This document shows, in pieces, positions 46,338 to 54,662 of a DNA stretch of 64,000 nt. Under the pieces are notes generated by a model. The model was not told the DNA's origin, made no database searches, and saw only the letters and a list, made by a program, of their open reading frames with translations. Made by a program: the position numbers and the translations under genes. Numbering within the stretch: the stretch's first letter is position 1; the number at the start of each line of letters is the position of its first letter. Source of the DNA: Thermocaproicibacter sp036844765 (GTDB lineage Bacteria; Bacillota; Clostridia; Oscillospirales; Acutalibacteraceae); contig DAIUFE010000003.1 of the NCBI GenBank assembly GCA_036844765.1, positions 1 through 64,000 on the forward strand, read 5' to 3'.

Positions 46338-47501
46338 TCAGAGGGAGGCGCGGTAAATCTGCAATACGTCGTCCGCCTTGAGGGGGACGAAGGCGTTTTC
46401 CAAGCCGTGCTTCGCGGCGTGCTCGGCCATGATTTTGAAGTTTTTCTCGTCGATATTTACTTCGCGCAGCGTGGCGGGCAGGCCGAGCGAAGAGAAGAAC
46501 GCGCGCGTTTTTCGGATCGCCTGTTCCGCAACCGTCCGCGCGGGCTGCTTCGCGTCGAGGCCCCAGACGTTGACGCCGTACTCGGCGAACTTCGGGGCGG
46601 TGGCGTCGCTCAGCACGTACTTCATCCAGTTCGGCGTCAGGATAGCCAGGCCCACGCCGTGGGTGATGTCGTAGAACGCGCTCAGCTCGTGCTCCATGGC
46701 GTGGACGCTCCAGGCCACCTCCGCCCCGCACGAGAGCAGCCCGTTGATCGCGTGGCTGGAGGCCCACATCAGGTTGGCGCGCGCCTCGTAGTCGTCGGGA
46801 TGCTCCAGCGCGGCGGGGCCGTACCGGATGCAGGTCTTGAGCAGGCCCTCAGCGAACCGGGCCTGCAGGAACGCGCCCTTCACGTTGGTGAAATAATCTT
46901 CAAAGATATGGCTCATGATGTCGGCCGTGCCGGCGGCGGTCTGGCGCTTCGGCACGGTGAACGTCAGCGCGGGGTCGAGGATCGAGGCCCTCGGCTTGAG
47001 CAGCTGGCCGGAGGTGCCGAGCTTCTCGTGCGTCTCGGGGTTCGTGATCACGGCGAAGGCGTCCATCTCGGAGCCGGTGGCCGCCGCCGTCAGCACGGTG
47101 ACGACGGGCAGGGCCTTTTGGATCCGGGCCGGCTCCGTGACCAGCTCCCACGGGTCCCCGGCGTAAAGGGCGCCCGCGGCGACGACCTTCGCGCAGTCGA
47201 GGGCGCTGCCGCCGCCGACGGCCAGCACGACGTCCACGCCGTTTTCGCGGCAGAGCCGGACGCCCTCGCGCACCGAGGCGATCTTCGGGTTCGGCTCCAC
47301 GCCGGAAAGCTCGGTCACCGCGACGGTGCTCTCTTTGAGCCGGGCGAGCACGGTGCCGTAAAGCCCGCTGCGCTTGATGCTTCCGCCGCCGTAGACCAGC
47401 AGCGCGCGGGAGCCGTACCGCCGGACGATGCCGCCCAGCTTTTCGACCTGCCCCCTGCCGAAATAGATGGCCGTGGGGATGGAAAAAACAAAATTGTTCA
47501 T
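46338..47501 (-). CDS. Iron-containing alcohol dehydrogenase (BdhA/YqhD-like)
   Basis: NAD(P)H-dependent reductase of aldehydes, probably butyraldehyde or similar, for fermentative alcohol formation. It has 387 residues: nucleotide-binding VGGGSALDCAK, GSEMDAFAVI, and iron ligands in TADIMSHIFEDYF and HAMEHELSAFYDITHGVGLA. AAAGGAAGG precedes the ATG. A copy of the palindromic leader element lies 35-130 bases upstream. Cofactor and substrate preference are not decided by the sequence. Confidence 0.92.
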   Translation of the reverse strand: MNNFVFSIPTAIYFGRGQVEKLGGIVRRYGSRALLVYGGGSIKRSGLYGTVLARLKESTVAVTELSGVEPNPKIASVREGVRLCRENGVDVVLAVGGGSALDCAKVVAAGALYAGDPWELVTEPARIQKALPVVTVLTAAATGSEMDAFAVITNPETHEKLGTSGQLLKPRASILDPALTFTVPKRQTAAGTADIMSHIFEDYFTNVKGAFLQARFAEGLLKTCIRYGPAALEHPDDYEARANLMWASSHAINGLLSCGAEVAWSVHAMEHELSAFYDITHGVGLAILTPNWMKYVLSDATAPKFAEYGVNVWGLDAKQPARTVAEQAIRKTRAFFSSLGLPATLREVNIDEKNFKIMAEHAAKHGLENAFVPLKADDVLQIYRASL

Positions 47502-47535
47502 GAAATCCTTCCTTTCCGAAAAGAGGTTCCCTGTC

Positions 47536-47629
47536 GCTTTTCCAGCCGGGCTGCGGGAAGTTCTTTGCTTCTTCCCCGCCGCGGCGGGGGAGAGACGGGC
47601 TCGGCCGCTCCGCCCAGGCCGGAACTGCT
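47536..47629 (-). repeat. Dispersed palindromic leader element, copy C
   Basis: A 94-base element with a CCCCGCC/GGCGGGG core (about 47574-47589), outer box CTTTTCCAGCCGGGCTGCGG on the dehydrogenase side and GGCCGGAACTGCTG on the far side. It matches copy B in layout and lies upstream of the alcohol dehydrogenase in the same relative orientation. Confidence 0.7.
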
Positions 47630-47732
47630 GTAAAACTCCGCTTTTATTATAGCACGGCGCCGGCCGCGCCGCCAGCCGCGCCGCCGTTTTTCGGGGAATC
47701 GCGCCCCGCGCGGTGAAAAACGCCCGCGGATA

Positions 47733-47741
47733 TGGTATAAT
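47733..47741 (+). promoter_or_regulatory. Extended -10 promoter of the HD protein gene
   Basis: TGGTATAAT at 47733-47741, 28 bases before the start codon. No clear -35. Confidence 0.6.
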
Positions 47742-47769
47742 CGGAGCGGAAGGAACGGAGGGAAAGCCA

Positions 47770-48360
47770 ATGGGTTCCAGGGAAGAATTCGAGCAGATCT
47801 ATCGCGAACACATTTCGCGGGCCGGGTCCGAGGAACTGCTGAAGTGGCTGCAGGGGACGGACTTCTTCGTCGCGCCCGCCAGCACGAGGTTCCACTGTGC
47901 CTGCCTCGGCGGGCTGGTCATGCACAGCGTGAGCGTTTACCGCGTGATGCGGGAGAAGCATTTCGACCCGGAAACGGACAGTGAGGAAAGCTTCGCCGTC
48001 TGCGCCCTTCTGCACGATATCTGCAAGGCGCAGTTCTATAAAAAAGGCACGCGCAACGTCAAGAACGAGAAGACCGGCGCCTGGGAAAAGCGCCCGTATT
48101 ACTCCATCGACGACAGTTTCCCTTACGGCCACGGGGAAAAATCCGTTTTTCTGATTGAGCGGTTCATGCGCCTGAAGACCTCCGAGGCCGTCGCCATCCG
48201 CTGGCACATGGGCGGCTTCGACGACGCCGCGAAGGGCGGCTGCGGCGCCGTCAGCCAGGCGTTCGCCCGGTATCCGCTCGCGGTCAAGCTGCATCTTTCG
48301 GACCTCGAGAGCACCTATCTGCGCGAAAAAGGCACTTCCGAAGTGCCGAACGGCCGGTAA
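47770..48360 (+). CDS. HD-domain hydrolase
   Basis: Cytoplasmic protein of 196 residues: first His in VMHSVSVY, HD pair in ALLHDICKAQFY, further His in YGHGEKS and IRWHMGG, final Asp in LHLSDLEST. It is a metal-dependent phosphohydrolase of unknown substrate, related to HD proteins fused to or near nucleic-acid-processing enzymes. GGAGGGAAAG lies before ATG 47770. It is monocistronic, with its own terminator at 48373. Confidence 0.85.
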   Translation: MGSREEFEQIYREHISRAGSEELLKWLQGTDFFVAPASTRFHCACLGGLVMHSVSVYRVMREKHFDPETDSEESFAVCALLHDICKAQFYKKGTRNVKNEKTGAWEKRPYYSIDDSFPYGHGEKSVFLIERFMRLKTSEAVAIRWHMGGFDDAAKGGCGAVSQAFARYPLAVKLHLSDLESTYLREKGTSEVPNGR

Positions 48361-48372
48361 ACGCCGCGCCGC

Positions 48373-48403
48373 AGCCCGGGGAGTTTCCGCTCCCCGGGCT
48401 TTT
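48373..48403 (+). terminator. Rho-independent terminator
   Basis: A perfect 11-bp stem (48373-48383 / 48390-48400) with a TTTCCG loop and a short T-run follows the HD protein gene. Confidence 0.88.
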
Positions 48404-48570
48404 GCATGCCCGAAAAAACTTTGAGGGCTTTTCCGCACGCCCGCTGTCAAGCCGCTCCGGCCGTTAATATTATGGCATGGGGGACGTTCGGCCGATGAAT
48501 AAATCCCCGAAAGTTTGCCAACAATATTTTACGGAAAAAACATGATCCTGAAGATTCGGAGCGTGAAAAT

Positions 48571-48942
48571 ATGATTGTCCGCAGAGGCGATATTTATTAC
48601 GCCGACCTCAGCCCCGTCGTGGGTTCGGAGCAGGGCGGGGTGCGGCCGGTCCTGATCATCCAGAACGACGTCGGCAACCGGTTCAGCCCGACGGTGATCG
48701 CGGCGGCCATCACCAGCCAGCGGTCGAAGGCCAACCTGCCGACGCACATCCTGCTGGAGGCGGGCACCACCGGGCTTGCGAAGGATTCGATCGTCCTGCT
48801 CGAGCAGGTGCGCACGCTCGACAAGCACAGACTGAAGGAGCGGATGGGCCGCGTGGACGGGAGGTCCATGTCCCTTGTGGACCAGGCCCTCTCCGTCAGC
48901 TTCGGTCTGTCCGCCAGGGAACCGATGCGGCAGGCTACATAG
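48571..48942 (+). CDS. MazF/PemK-family endoribonuclease (EndoA/NdoA-like)
   Basis: Sequence-specific mRNA interferase of 123 residues, typical of MazF/EndoA: RRGDIYYADLSPVVGSEQGGVRPVLIIQND (shown at residues 4-33; Arg of the GGVRP loop is catalytic), the ITSQ motif with conserved Thr, and the C-terminal LLEQVRTLDKHRL. GGAG lies before the ATG. In most Firmicutes a small antitoxin gene directly precedes it; here the 210 bases upstream contain no such frame, only a terminator and tiny open frames. It may be constitutively tolerated or controlled by an unlinked antitoxin. Confidence 0.92.
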   Translation: MIVRRGDIYYADLSPVVGSEQGGVRPVLIIQNDVGNRFSPTVIAAAITSQRSKANLPTHILLEAGTTGLAKDSIVLLEQVRTLDKHRLKERMGRVDGRSMSLVDQALSVSFGLSAREPMRQAT

Positions 48943-49024
48943 ACCGGCCCGGTGCCATGTAGCGTGTATATTCTCAAGCCGCGCGGGGGAAAATAAGGGC
49001 ATCCCAGAAAAAGGAGATCTTTCC

Positions 49025-49207
49025 ATGACGATCACCGCGAAGGAGCTGGCCGCCATCGAAGAGGAGCTTTCCAGCGAACAGACGCTGATCGCGAAGCTGA
49101 AATCGTATTCCCAGATGTGCACGGACCAGCAGCTCAAGCAGCAATGCGACGCCATCGCCCAGAAGCACCAGAACCATTTCGACCGGCTGATGGGCTTCCT
49201 GAACTGA
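49025..49207 (+). CDS. Small helical protein preceding CotF-like coat gene
   Basis: A 60-residue, all-helical protein with two amphipathic helices (AKELAAIEEELSSEQTLIAK, CTDQQLKQQCDAIAQK). AAAGGAG lies 7-8 bases before the ATG, and the coat gene starts 21 bases after its stop. Its helical pattern resembles the N-terminal half of CotF-family proteins, so the two may form a mixed coat complex. That is inference from layout. Confidence 0.7.
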   Translation: MTITAKELAAIEEELSSEQTLIAKLKSYSQMCTDQQLKQQCDAIAQKHQNHFDRLMGFLN

Positions 49208-49228
49208 GAGAAAGGGGATGCTTTGCCG

Positions 49229-49528
49229 ATGAAACCCAACCAGATCAGCGGGAATCTCTCGACCGGGACGATGCCCGAAAAAGAAATGATGAACGACGTG
49301 CTTTCCTCCCAGAAATTCCTCACCGAGACCTACAACGCCTTCACCAACGAGTGCGCCACGCCCAACGTGCGCGACGAGTTTCTGAAGATCCTTGCGGAGG
49401 AGCACCAGATCCAGGCCGAAGTGTTCGACGCCATGAAGCAGCGCGGGTGGTACCAGACCCCCGCGGCGGAACAGCAGAAGATCGATCAGACCAAGCAGCA
49501 GTACCAGGGTTCCGGCGCGCAGGGCTGA
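49229..49528 (+). CDS. Spore coat protein, CotF family
   Basis: Ferritin-like four-helix protein of 99 residues: EKEMMNDVLSSQKFLTETYN, then CATPNVRDEFLKILAEEHQI and FDAMKQRGWYQTP, the classical Coat_F signature. Probably part of the spore coat. AAAGGGG upstream; ATG 49229 is preferred over the TTG at 49223. The tail is Gln/Gly-rich. Confidence 0.88.
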   Translation: MKPNQISGNLSTGTMPEKEMMNDVLSSQKFLTETYNAFTNECATPNVRDEFLKILAEEHQIQAEVFDAMKQRGWYQTPAAEQQKIDQTKQQYQGSGAQG

Positions 49529-49603
49529 TGCCGAAGGCGCAGGGCGGGAGCGGGCGGTTTTCGTCCGTTTCCGTCTTTTTTTGCGGCCGCAGCCGAAGGG
49601 CAG

Positions 49604-49632
49604 TTGAATCTGCCGCCCCAAGATGGTACAAT
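49604..49632 (+). promoter_or_regulatory. Sigma-A promoter of recJ
   Basis: TTGAAT (49604-49609), 17-base spacer, TACAAT (49627-49632) with TG one base before it. Transcription would start near 49639, so the palindromic element at 49637-49730 becomes the recJ 5' leader. Confidence 0.8.
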
Positions 49633-49636
49633 TTAT

Positions 49637-49730
49637 AGCAATTCCAGTCGTGATGGAGAGAGGGAGATTGCTTTTCTCCGTCTCCGGCGGGGGAAGGCAA
49701 AAAGCCTTCCGCAGTTCCACTGGAAATGCT
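49637..49730 (+). repeat. Dispersed palindromic leader element, copy D (recJ leader)
   Basis: A 94-base element bounded by AGCAATTCCAGT (49637-49648) and ACTGGAAATGCT (49719-49730), inverted repeats with one mismatch. Inside are a CTCC/GGCGGGGG-type core and a hairpin GGAAGGC-AAAAA-GCCTTCC. The conserved box TTCCGCAGTTCCACTGGAAA ends 9 bases before the recJ ATG. Confidence 0.8.
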
Positions 49731-49738
49731 GTGGAGAC

Positions 49739-51847
49739 ATGGGGCGGGTGGTCGGTTTGAGCATAAAAAAATGGCGGGTTCTGCCGCACGACGGCGCGGC
49801 CGCGAAGGAGTTCGCCGCACGGGCGGGCATTCCGGAGCTTCTGGCGGTTCTGCTGCAGACGCGCGGGATCGCGGACGAAGCGCGCGCGGAGGAGTTCCTC
49901 GCGGGGAAGCCCGCCTTCTCCGACCCCCTTCTGCTGCCCGATATGGAGCGGGCGGCCGCCCGCATCGGCCGCGCGCTGGACGGTTTCGAGAAGATCGCGG
50001 TCTACGGCGATTACGACGCGGACGGCGTGACGGCCACCGCGATGCTCTATTCATACCTCGAGTCCTGCGGCGGGAACGTCGTCTATTATATCCCCGAGCG
50101 GGAGGGCGAGGGCTACGGCCTGAACAAAAAAGCGGTCGAGACACTCCGCGCCCGGGGCGTGAAGCTGATCGTCACGGTCGACAACGGGGTCTCTTCCAAC
50201 GAGGAGATCGCGTTCGCGTCCTCCCTCGGCGTCGACACCGTGGTGACGGACCACCACCGCCCGCGGGAGGTGCTGCCCGCGGCGTGCGCCGTGGTGGACG
50301 CCTGGCGCGCCGACAGCCGCTGCCCGTACCGCGATTTTTCCGGCGCGGGCGTCGCGTTCAAGCTGATCTCCGCCCTGGAGGGCGGGGACGGCGCCGGCGC
50401 TTTGCTGGATAATTACGCGGACCTCGCGGCCATCGGCACGGTGGGGGATTCGGTCCCGCTCACGGGCGAGAACCGCGCCCTCGTCCGCGCCGGGGTCGGG
50501 CAGATGTCGCGCGGCGACCGGCCGGGCCTGAGCGCCCTGCTGGAGCAGGCGGGGCTGGAGGGGCGCCCCGTCACCGCCCGCGAGGTCGCGTTCGCCGTGG
50601 TGCCGCGCATCAACGCCGCGGGCCGCGTCGGCTCGCCGGACCGCGCCGTCCGGCTGCTGACGGCCGAATCGCCCGACGAGGCCGGCGCGCTGGCGGAGCA
50701 GATCTGCCGCGACAACGGCGAGCGCCGCCGCATCGAGGCCGAGATCCTCGAAAAGGTGATGGAGCAGTTCTCCCGTTCGCCGGAGCTGCTGTACGACCGC
50801 GTGCTCGTCGCCGCGGGCGAGGGCTGGCACCCCGGCGTGATCGGCATCGTGGCCGCGCGCGTGACGGAGCGGTTCGGCAAGCCCTGCGTGGTGTTCTCGT
50901 GCGGGGGCGGCGAGGCGAAGGGCTCCGGCCGCAGCGTGGCGGGCTTTTCGCTGTTCGAGGCGGTCTGCGCGTGCCGGGACCTGCTCACGCGGTTCGGCGG
51001 GCACCCCATGGCGGCGGGGATGACCCTTCCCGCCGCGAACGTCGGGGCGTTCCGCGAGCGGATCAACCGCTATGCCGCGTCGCTGCCCGGGCCGATGCCG
51101 GCGCCCGTCCTGCGCATCGACTGCCTGCTGGAGCCGCGCGGCCTTTCCCCGGAGCTTCCGGACGCGCTGAGCGCGCTCGAGCCGTTCGGCGTGGGCAACC
51201 CGCGCCCGCTGTTCGGGCTGATGGGCGTGGCGATCCGGGATATCGAGCCGGTCGGCGGCGGGAAGCATCTGCGCGTGACCGTGGAAAAGGACGGCTGCAG
51301 CGTCCGCTGCATGAGGTTCGGCACGACGCTGGAGGAGTTTCCATACCGGATCGGCGACGCCGTCGACCTGGCGGTCCTGCTGGAATCCGACGTCTTCAAC
51401 GGCCGAAAGACGCTCTCCGTCGTGATCCGGGAGATGCGGCTTTCCGGGGCGGACCCGGACGCGCTGATCGCCGGGCGCGCCCTGTACGAGCGGTTCCGCC
51501 GGGGGGAGGCGCTCTCCGTGGAGGAGGCCGCCTCGCTGCTGCCGGCCCGGCGGGATCTCGCCGCCGTGTACCGCGCCGTGCGGGACGGCGGAGGATGCGC
51601 CGGGTCCGCCGAAGACCTGGCCGCGCGCCTGCCGGGCGGACCGGCGGCTCTGCCGAAGGTGCTGGCGGCGCTCGGGGTCCTCGAAGAATTTGGCCTCGTC
51701 CGGTGCGGGCGGTCCGCGGCGGGCGGCTCGCTGCGGGTGGTGCCCCGCGAGGGCAAGACCGATCTTTCCGGCTCGCGGCTGCTTTCCTCCCTGAAATCTT
51801 ACCAGGAAGCCGGTGTGAAAAATGGCGTGGCCGCTTCAGACTTTTGA
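49739..51847 (+). CDS. recJ: Single-stranded-DNA-specific exonuclease RecJ
   Basis: 5'-3' exonuclease for recombination and mismatch/base-excision repair, 702 residues. DHH core: VYGDYDADGVTAT (91-96), TVDNGVSS, DHH at 171-173, GAGVAFKLISAL. DHHA1 domain: HPGVIGIVAARVTERFGKP and RFGGHPMAAGMTL. An OB fold and a C-terminal accessory domain follow, the latter present in many Firmicutes RecJ proteins. ATG 49739 has only a close GGAG; TTG 49757 after GGGTGG is an alternative. Overlaps rel by 26 bases. Confidence 0.93.
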   Translation: MGRVVGLSIKKWRVLPHDGAAAKEFAARAGIPELLAVLLQTRGIADEARAEEFLAGKPAFSDPLLLPDMERAAARIGRALDGFEKIAVYGDYDADGVTATAMLYSYLESCGGNVVYYIPEREGEGYGLNKKAVETLRARGVKLIVTVDNGVSSNEEIAFASSLGVDTVVTDHHRPREVLPAACAVVDAWRADSRCPYRDFSGAGVAFKLISALEGGDGAGALLDNYADLAAIGTVGDSVPLTGENRALVRAGVGQMSRGDRPGLSALLEQAGLEGRPVTAREVAFAVVPRINAAGRVGSPDRAVRLLTAESPDEAGALAEQICRDNGERRRIEAEILEKVMEQFSRSPELLYDRVLVAAGEGWHPGVIGIVAARVTERFGKPCVVFSCGGGEAKGSGRSVAGFSLFEAVCACRDLLTRFGGHPMAAGMTLPAANVGAFRERINRYAASLPGPMPAPVLRIDCLLEPRGLSPELPDALSALEPFGVGNPRPLFGLMGVAIRDIEPVGGGKHLRVTVEKDGCSVRCMRFGTTLEEFPYRIGDAVDLAVLLESDVFNGRKTLSVVIREMRLSGADPDALIAGRALYERFRRGEALSVEEAASLLPARRDLAAVYRAVRDGGGCAGSAEDLAARLPGGPAALPKVLAALGVLEEFGLVRCGRSAAGGSLRVVPREGKTDLSGSRLLSSLKSYQEAGVKNGVAASDF

Positions 51848-54002
51848 CGACCTTGTGGCCCTGATGCGCGCGAGCGAGCGGGACGACTACGACCGGGGCC
51901 TCGTCGAGCGCGCCTACCGCCTTGCGGAAAGCTCCCACAGGGGCCAGAAGCGGCTTTCCGGCGCGCCGTATATCTCCCACCCGGTGGCGGTGGCGTGCAT
52001 CCTTGTGCAGCTGGGCATGGACACGGCCTCGGTGGCCGCGGGCCTGCTGCACGACGTGGTGGAGGACACCCCCGTCAGCCTGGAGCAGGTGCGCAAGGAG
52101 TTCGGGGAGGAGATCGCCGGCCTGACCGACGGCGTCACCAAGCTGGGCCGCATCCCGTATTCTTCGCGCGAGGTGCAGCAGGCGGAGAACCTGCGCAAGA
52201 TGCTGATCGCCATGTCCGAGGACATCCGCGTGATCATCATCAAGCTGGCCGACCGCCTGCACAACATGCGCACCATCGAGTTCATGCCGCCGCAGAAGCA
52301 GCGCGACAAGGCCCTCGAGAACATGGAGGTCTACGCCCCCATCGCGCACCGCCTCGGCATCCGCGCCGTCAAGGAGGAGCTGGAGGATCTCTCGCTGCGC
52401 ATCCTCGACCCCGTCGCCTACCGCGAGATCGAGAACGGGCTGGAGCTGCGCGCGGGCGAGCGCAGCGCGTTCATCGAAGCGACCAAGGCGAAGATCAAGG
52501 ACCGCGTGTCCCGGACCATCCCCAACGTGTATCTCGAGGGGCGCGTCAAGAGCATCAACGGCATCTACCGCAAGATGTTCATCCAGAACCGCTCGATGGA
52601 CGAAATCTACGACATCTACGCCGTGCGCGTGATCGTCGACACCGTGAACGACTGCTACAACGTGCTGGGCGTCGTCCACGACATGTTCCGCCCGCTGCCG
52701 AACCGCTTCAAGGACTATATCTCCACGCCGAAGCCGAACATGTACCAGTCCCTGCACACCACCGTCATCGGCAAGGAGGGCATCCCGTTCGAGGTGCAGA
52801 TCCGCACGTGGGAGATGCACCACACCGCCGAATACGGCATCGCGGCGCACTGGAAATACAAGCTCGGCATGTCGGGCAAGGAGGATTCGTTCGAGAAGCG
52901 CCTCTCCTGGATCCGCCAGATGCTCGACAACGAGCGCGACAGCGGCGACGCCACCGACCTGGTGCGCATGATCAAATCGGACCTCGTGCCGGAGGAGGTG
53001 TTCGTCTTCACCCCGCGCGGCGACGTGATCAGCCTGCCCGCCGGCGCCACGGTGATCGACTTCGCCTATGCGATCCACAGCGCCGTGGGCAACCGCATGA
53101 CGGGCGCCAAGGTCGACAAGCGCATCGTCCCGCTGGATTATCAGGTCCGCACCGGCGAGATCGTCGAGATCCTCACCTCGAAGGAGGCGCGCGGCCCCAG
53201 CCGCGACTGGCTCAAGATCGTCCGCACGGGCGAGGCGCGCAACAAGATCCGCTCCTGGTTCAAGCGCGAGAGGCGGGACGAGAACATCGCCGAGGGCAGG
53301 GCCGAGCTGGACCGCGAGATCCGCCGGAACGGCATCGAGCTGGACGACGGCGAGCTGAACGGGATCCTCGCGAAGCTGGGCCCCCGCTACAACTGCCCCG
53401 CCGCCGAGGACGTCTACGCGGCGATCGGCTACGGCGGCGTGCCGGTCTGGAAGATCATCCCGAAGGTCCGGGACGCCTGGCAGAAAAAGCACCAGGCCGC
53501 CGCCCCGGCCCCGCCGCGCCTGCCGACCCCGCCCGCCGCCCCGCGGAAAAGCCCCGCCGGCGTGGTGGTGGAGGGGATGGAAAACTGCCTGGTCAAGTTC
53601 GCGCGCTGCTGCAACCCGCTGCCGGGCGACGAGATCATCGGCTTCATCACGCGCGGGTTCGGCGTCTCGATCCACAAGCGCGGCTGCTCCAACGTCCCGC
53701 GGGATCTGAGCGCCGCCGCCGAGCCGGAGCGCTGGGTCCGGGTCCACTGGGCGGGCCAGGTGCGCGAGGAGTTCAAGGCCACGCTCGAGATCGTCGGGGA
53801 GGACCGCTCCGGTCTGCTGGCCGACATCACCCAGCAGCTCTTCAACCTGCACCTTTTCATCCATTCGCTCAATTCGCGGGAGGCGAAGGACGGCAGCGCG
53901 GTGATTACCGCCACCGTCTCCATCCGCAGCATCGAGCAGCTGCAGAGCGTGATCGCGCGGCTCTCGAACATCAGCGGGATCCTTTCCGTCCGGCGTCCGT
54001 AG
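51822..54002 (+). CDS. relA: Bifunctional (p)ppGpp synthetase/hydrolase Rel
   Basis: Stringent-response enzyme of 726 residues. The hydrolase HD domain is intact (ISHP His53, LLHDVVEDT with His77-Asp78), followed by the synthetase domain (GRVKSINGIYRKM, PKPNMYQSLHTTV, VQIRT), TGS domain (FTPRGDVISLPAGATVIDFAY), a zinc-finger region (FARCCNPLPGDEI) and an ACT domain at the C-terminus. It is therefore the Rel/RSH type that both makes and degrades the alarmone. The start overlaps recJ, so the two are cotranscribed. Confidence 0.95.
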   Translation: MAWPLQTFDDLVALMRASERDDYDRGLVERAYRLAESSHRGQKRLSGAPYISHPVAVACILVQLGMDTASVAAGLLHDVVEDTPVSLEQVRKEFGEEIAGLTDGVTKLGRIPYSSREVQQAENLRKMLIAMSEDIRVIIIKLADRLHNMRTIEFMPPQKQRDKALENMEVYAPIAHRLGIRAVKEELEDLSLRILDPVAYREIENGLELRAGERSAFIEATKAKIKDRVSRTIPNVYLEGRVKSINGIYRKMFIQNRSMDEIYDIYAVRVIVDTVNDCYNVLGVVHDMFRPLPNRFKDYISTPKPNMYQSLHTTVIGKEGIPFEVQIRTWEMHHTAEYGIAAHWKYKLGMSGKEDSFEKRLSWIRQMLDNERDSGDATDLVRMIKSDLVPEEVFVFTPRGDVISLPAGATVIDFAYAIHSAVGNRMTGAKVDKRIVPLDYQVRTGEIVEILTSKEARGPSRDWLKIVRTGEARNKIRSWFKRERRDENIAEGRAELDREIRRNGIELDDGELNGILAKLGPRYNCPAAEDVYAAIGYGGVPVWKIIPKVRDAWQKKHQAAAPAPPRLPTPPAAPRKSPAGVVVEGMENCLVKFARCCNPLPGDEIIGFITRGFGVSIHKRGCSNVPRDLSAAAEPERWVRVHWAGQVREEFKATLEIVGEDRSGLLADITQQLFNLHLFIHSLNSREAKDGSAVITATVSIRSIEQLQSVIARLSNISGILSVRRP

Positions 54003-54032
54003 CTCCCCTTTGGCTCAAGGAGGTTTTTCCCT

Positions 54033-54662
54033 GTGAAAGTACAGACCATCGTCGGCGGTCCCCTGCCGACCAACTGCTATCTTCTGACCGACGGGGCGTC
54101 GGGCGTCTCCGCCGTCGTGGACCCCGGCTTTGAGAGCGCGGAGCTCGACGAAGCCCTGCGCGCCGCCGGCCGGGTGGAGGCCGTGCTGCTCACCCACGGC
54201 CATTTCGACCACATCACCGGCGTGCGCCGGGCGGTGGAGCTGACCGGCGCGAAGGTGTATCTCGATTCCGCCGAGATGCCCCTGGTGGCCGACACCCTCC
54301 AGAACGGCTCCTCCCTCTTCTTCGGCGTGGCCGTCCCGCCGTTCCGCGTGGACACGCTGCTGAAGGACGGCGACGTGATCCCGCTCGGGACGCTGAAGAT
54401 CCGCGTGATCCACACGCCGGGGCACACCGCCGGGGGCTGCTGCTACCTGGCGGGCGACGCCCTGTTCTCGGGCGACACGCTGATGCGCCTGGACTGCGGA
54501 CGCACCGACCTTGCGACGGGCAGCGGGGAGCAGATGCGCGCTTCGCTCAGAAAGCTCGCGGCGCTCCCGGGCGACCCGCACGTCTACCCCGGCCACGGGC
54601 CGGAATCCACCCTGGAGTACGAGCGCCGCAACAGCCCCGAGATGCGGTTCGAAGAACCATGA
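54033..54662 (+). CDS. MBL-fold hydrolase (glyoxalase II-like)
   Basis: Metallo-beta-lactamase-fold protein of 209 residues with THGHFDH (His55, His57, Asp59, His60), HTPGHTAGG, FSGDTL and VYPGHGPEST, which supply two metal sites. Close relatives are hydroxyacylglutathione-hydrolase-like proteins found next to rel in Firmicutes; the substrate is uncertain. GTG start after AAGGAGG. The stop overlaps the hemZ ATG. Confidence 0.9.
   Translation: MKVQTIVGGPLPTNCYLLTDGASGVSAVVDPGFESAELDEALRAAGRVEAVLLTHGHFDHITGVRRAVELTGAKVYLDSAEMPLVADTLQNGSSLFFGVAVPPFRVDTLLKDGDVIPLGTLKIRVIHTPGHTAGGCCYLAGDALFSGDTLMRLDCGRTDLATGSGEQMRASLRKLAALPGDPHVYPGHGPESTLEYERRNSPEMRFEEP

Noticed and set aside
46162..46767. Upstream 200 codons in frame with the unknown gene at 45622
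   Set aside because: They run antisense-free but overlap the dehydrogenase gene in another frame of the same strand, with Arg-rich non-protein-like sequence.
48404..48570. An antitoxin gene before mazF
   Set aside because: All ATG frames there end within about 16 codons and lack an antitoxin-like pattern.
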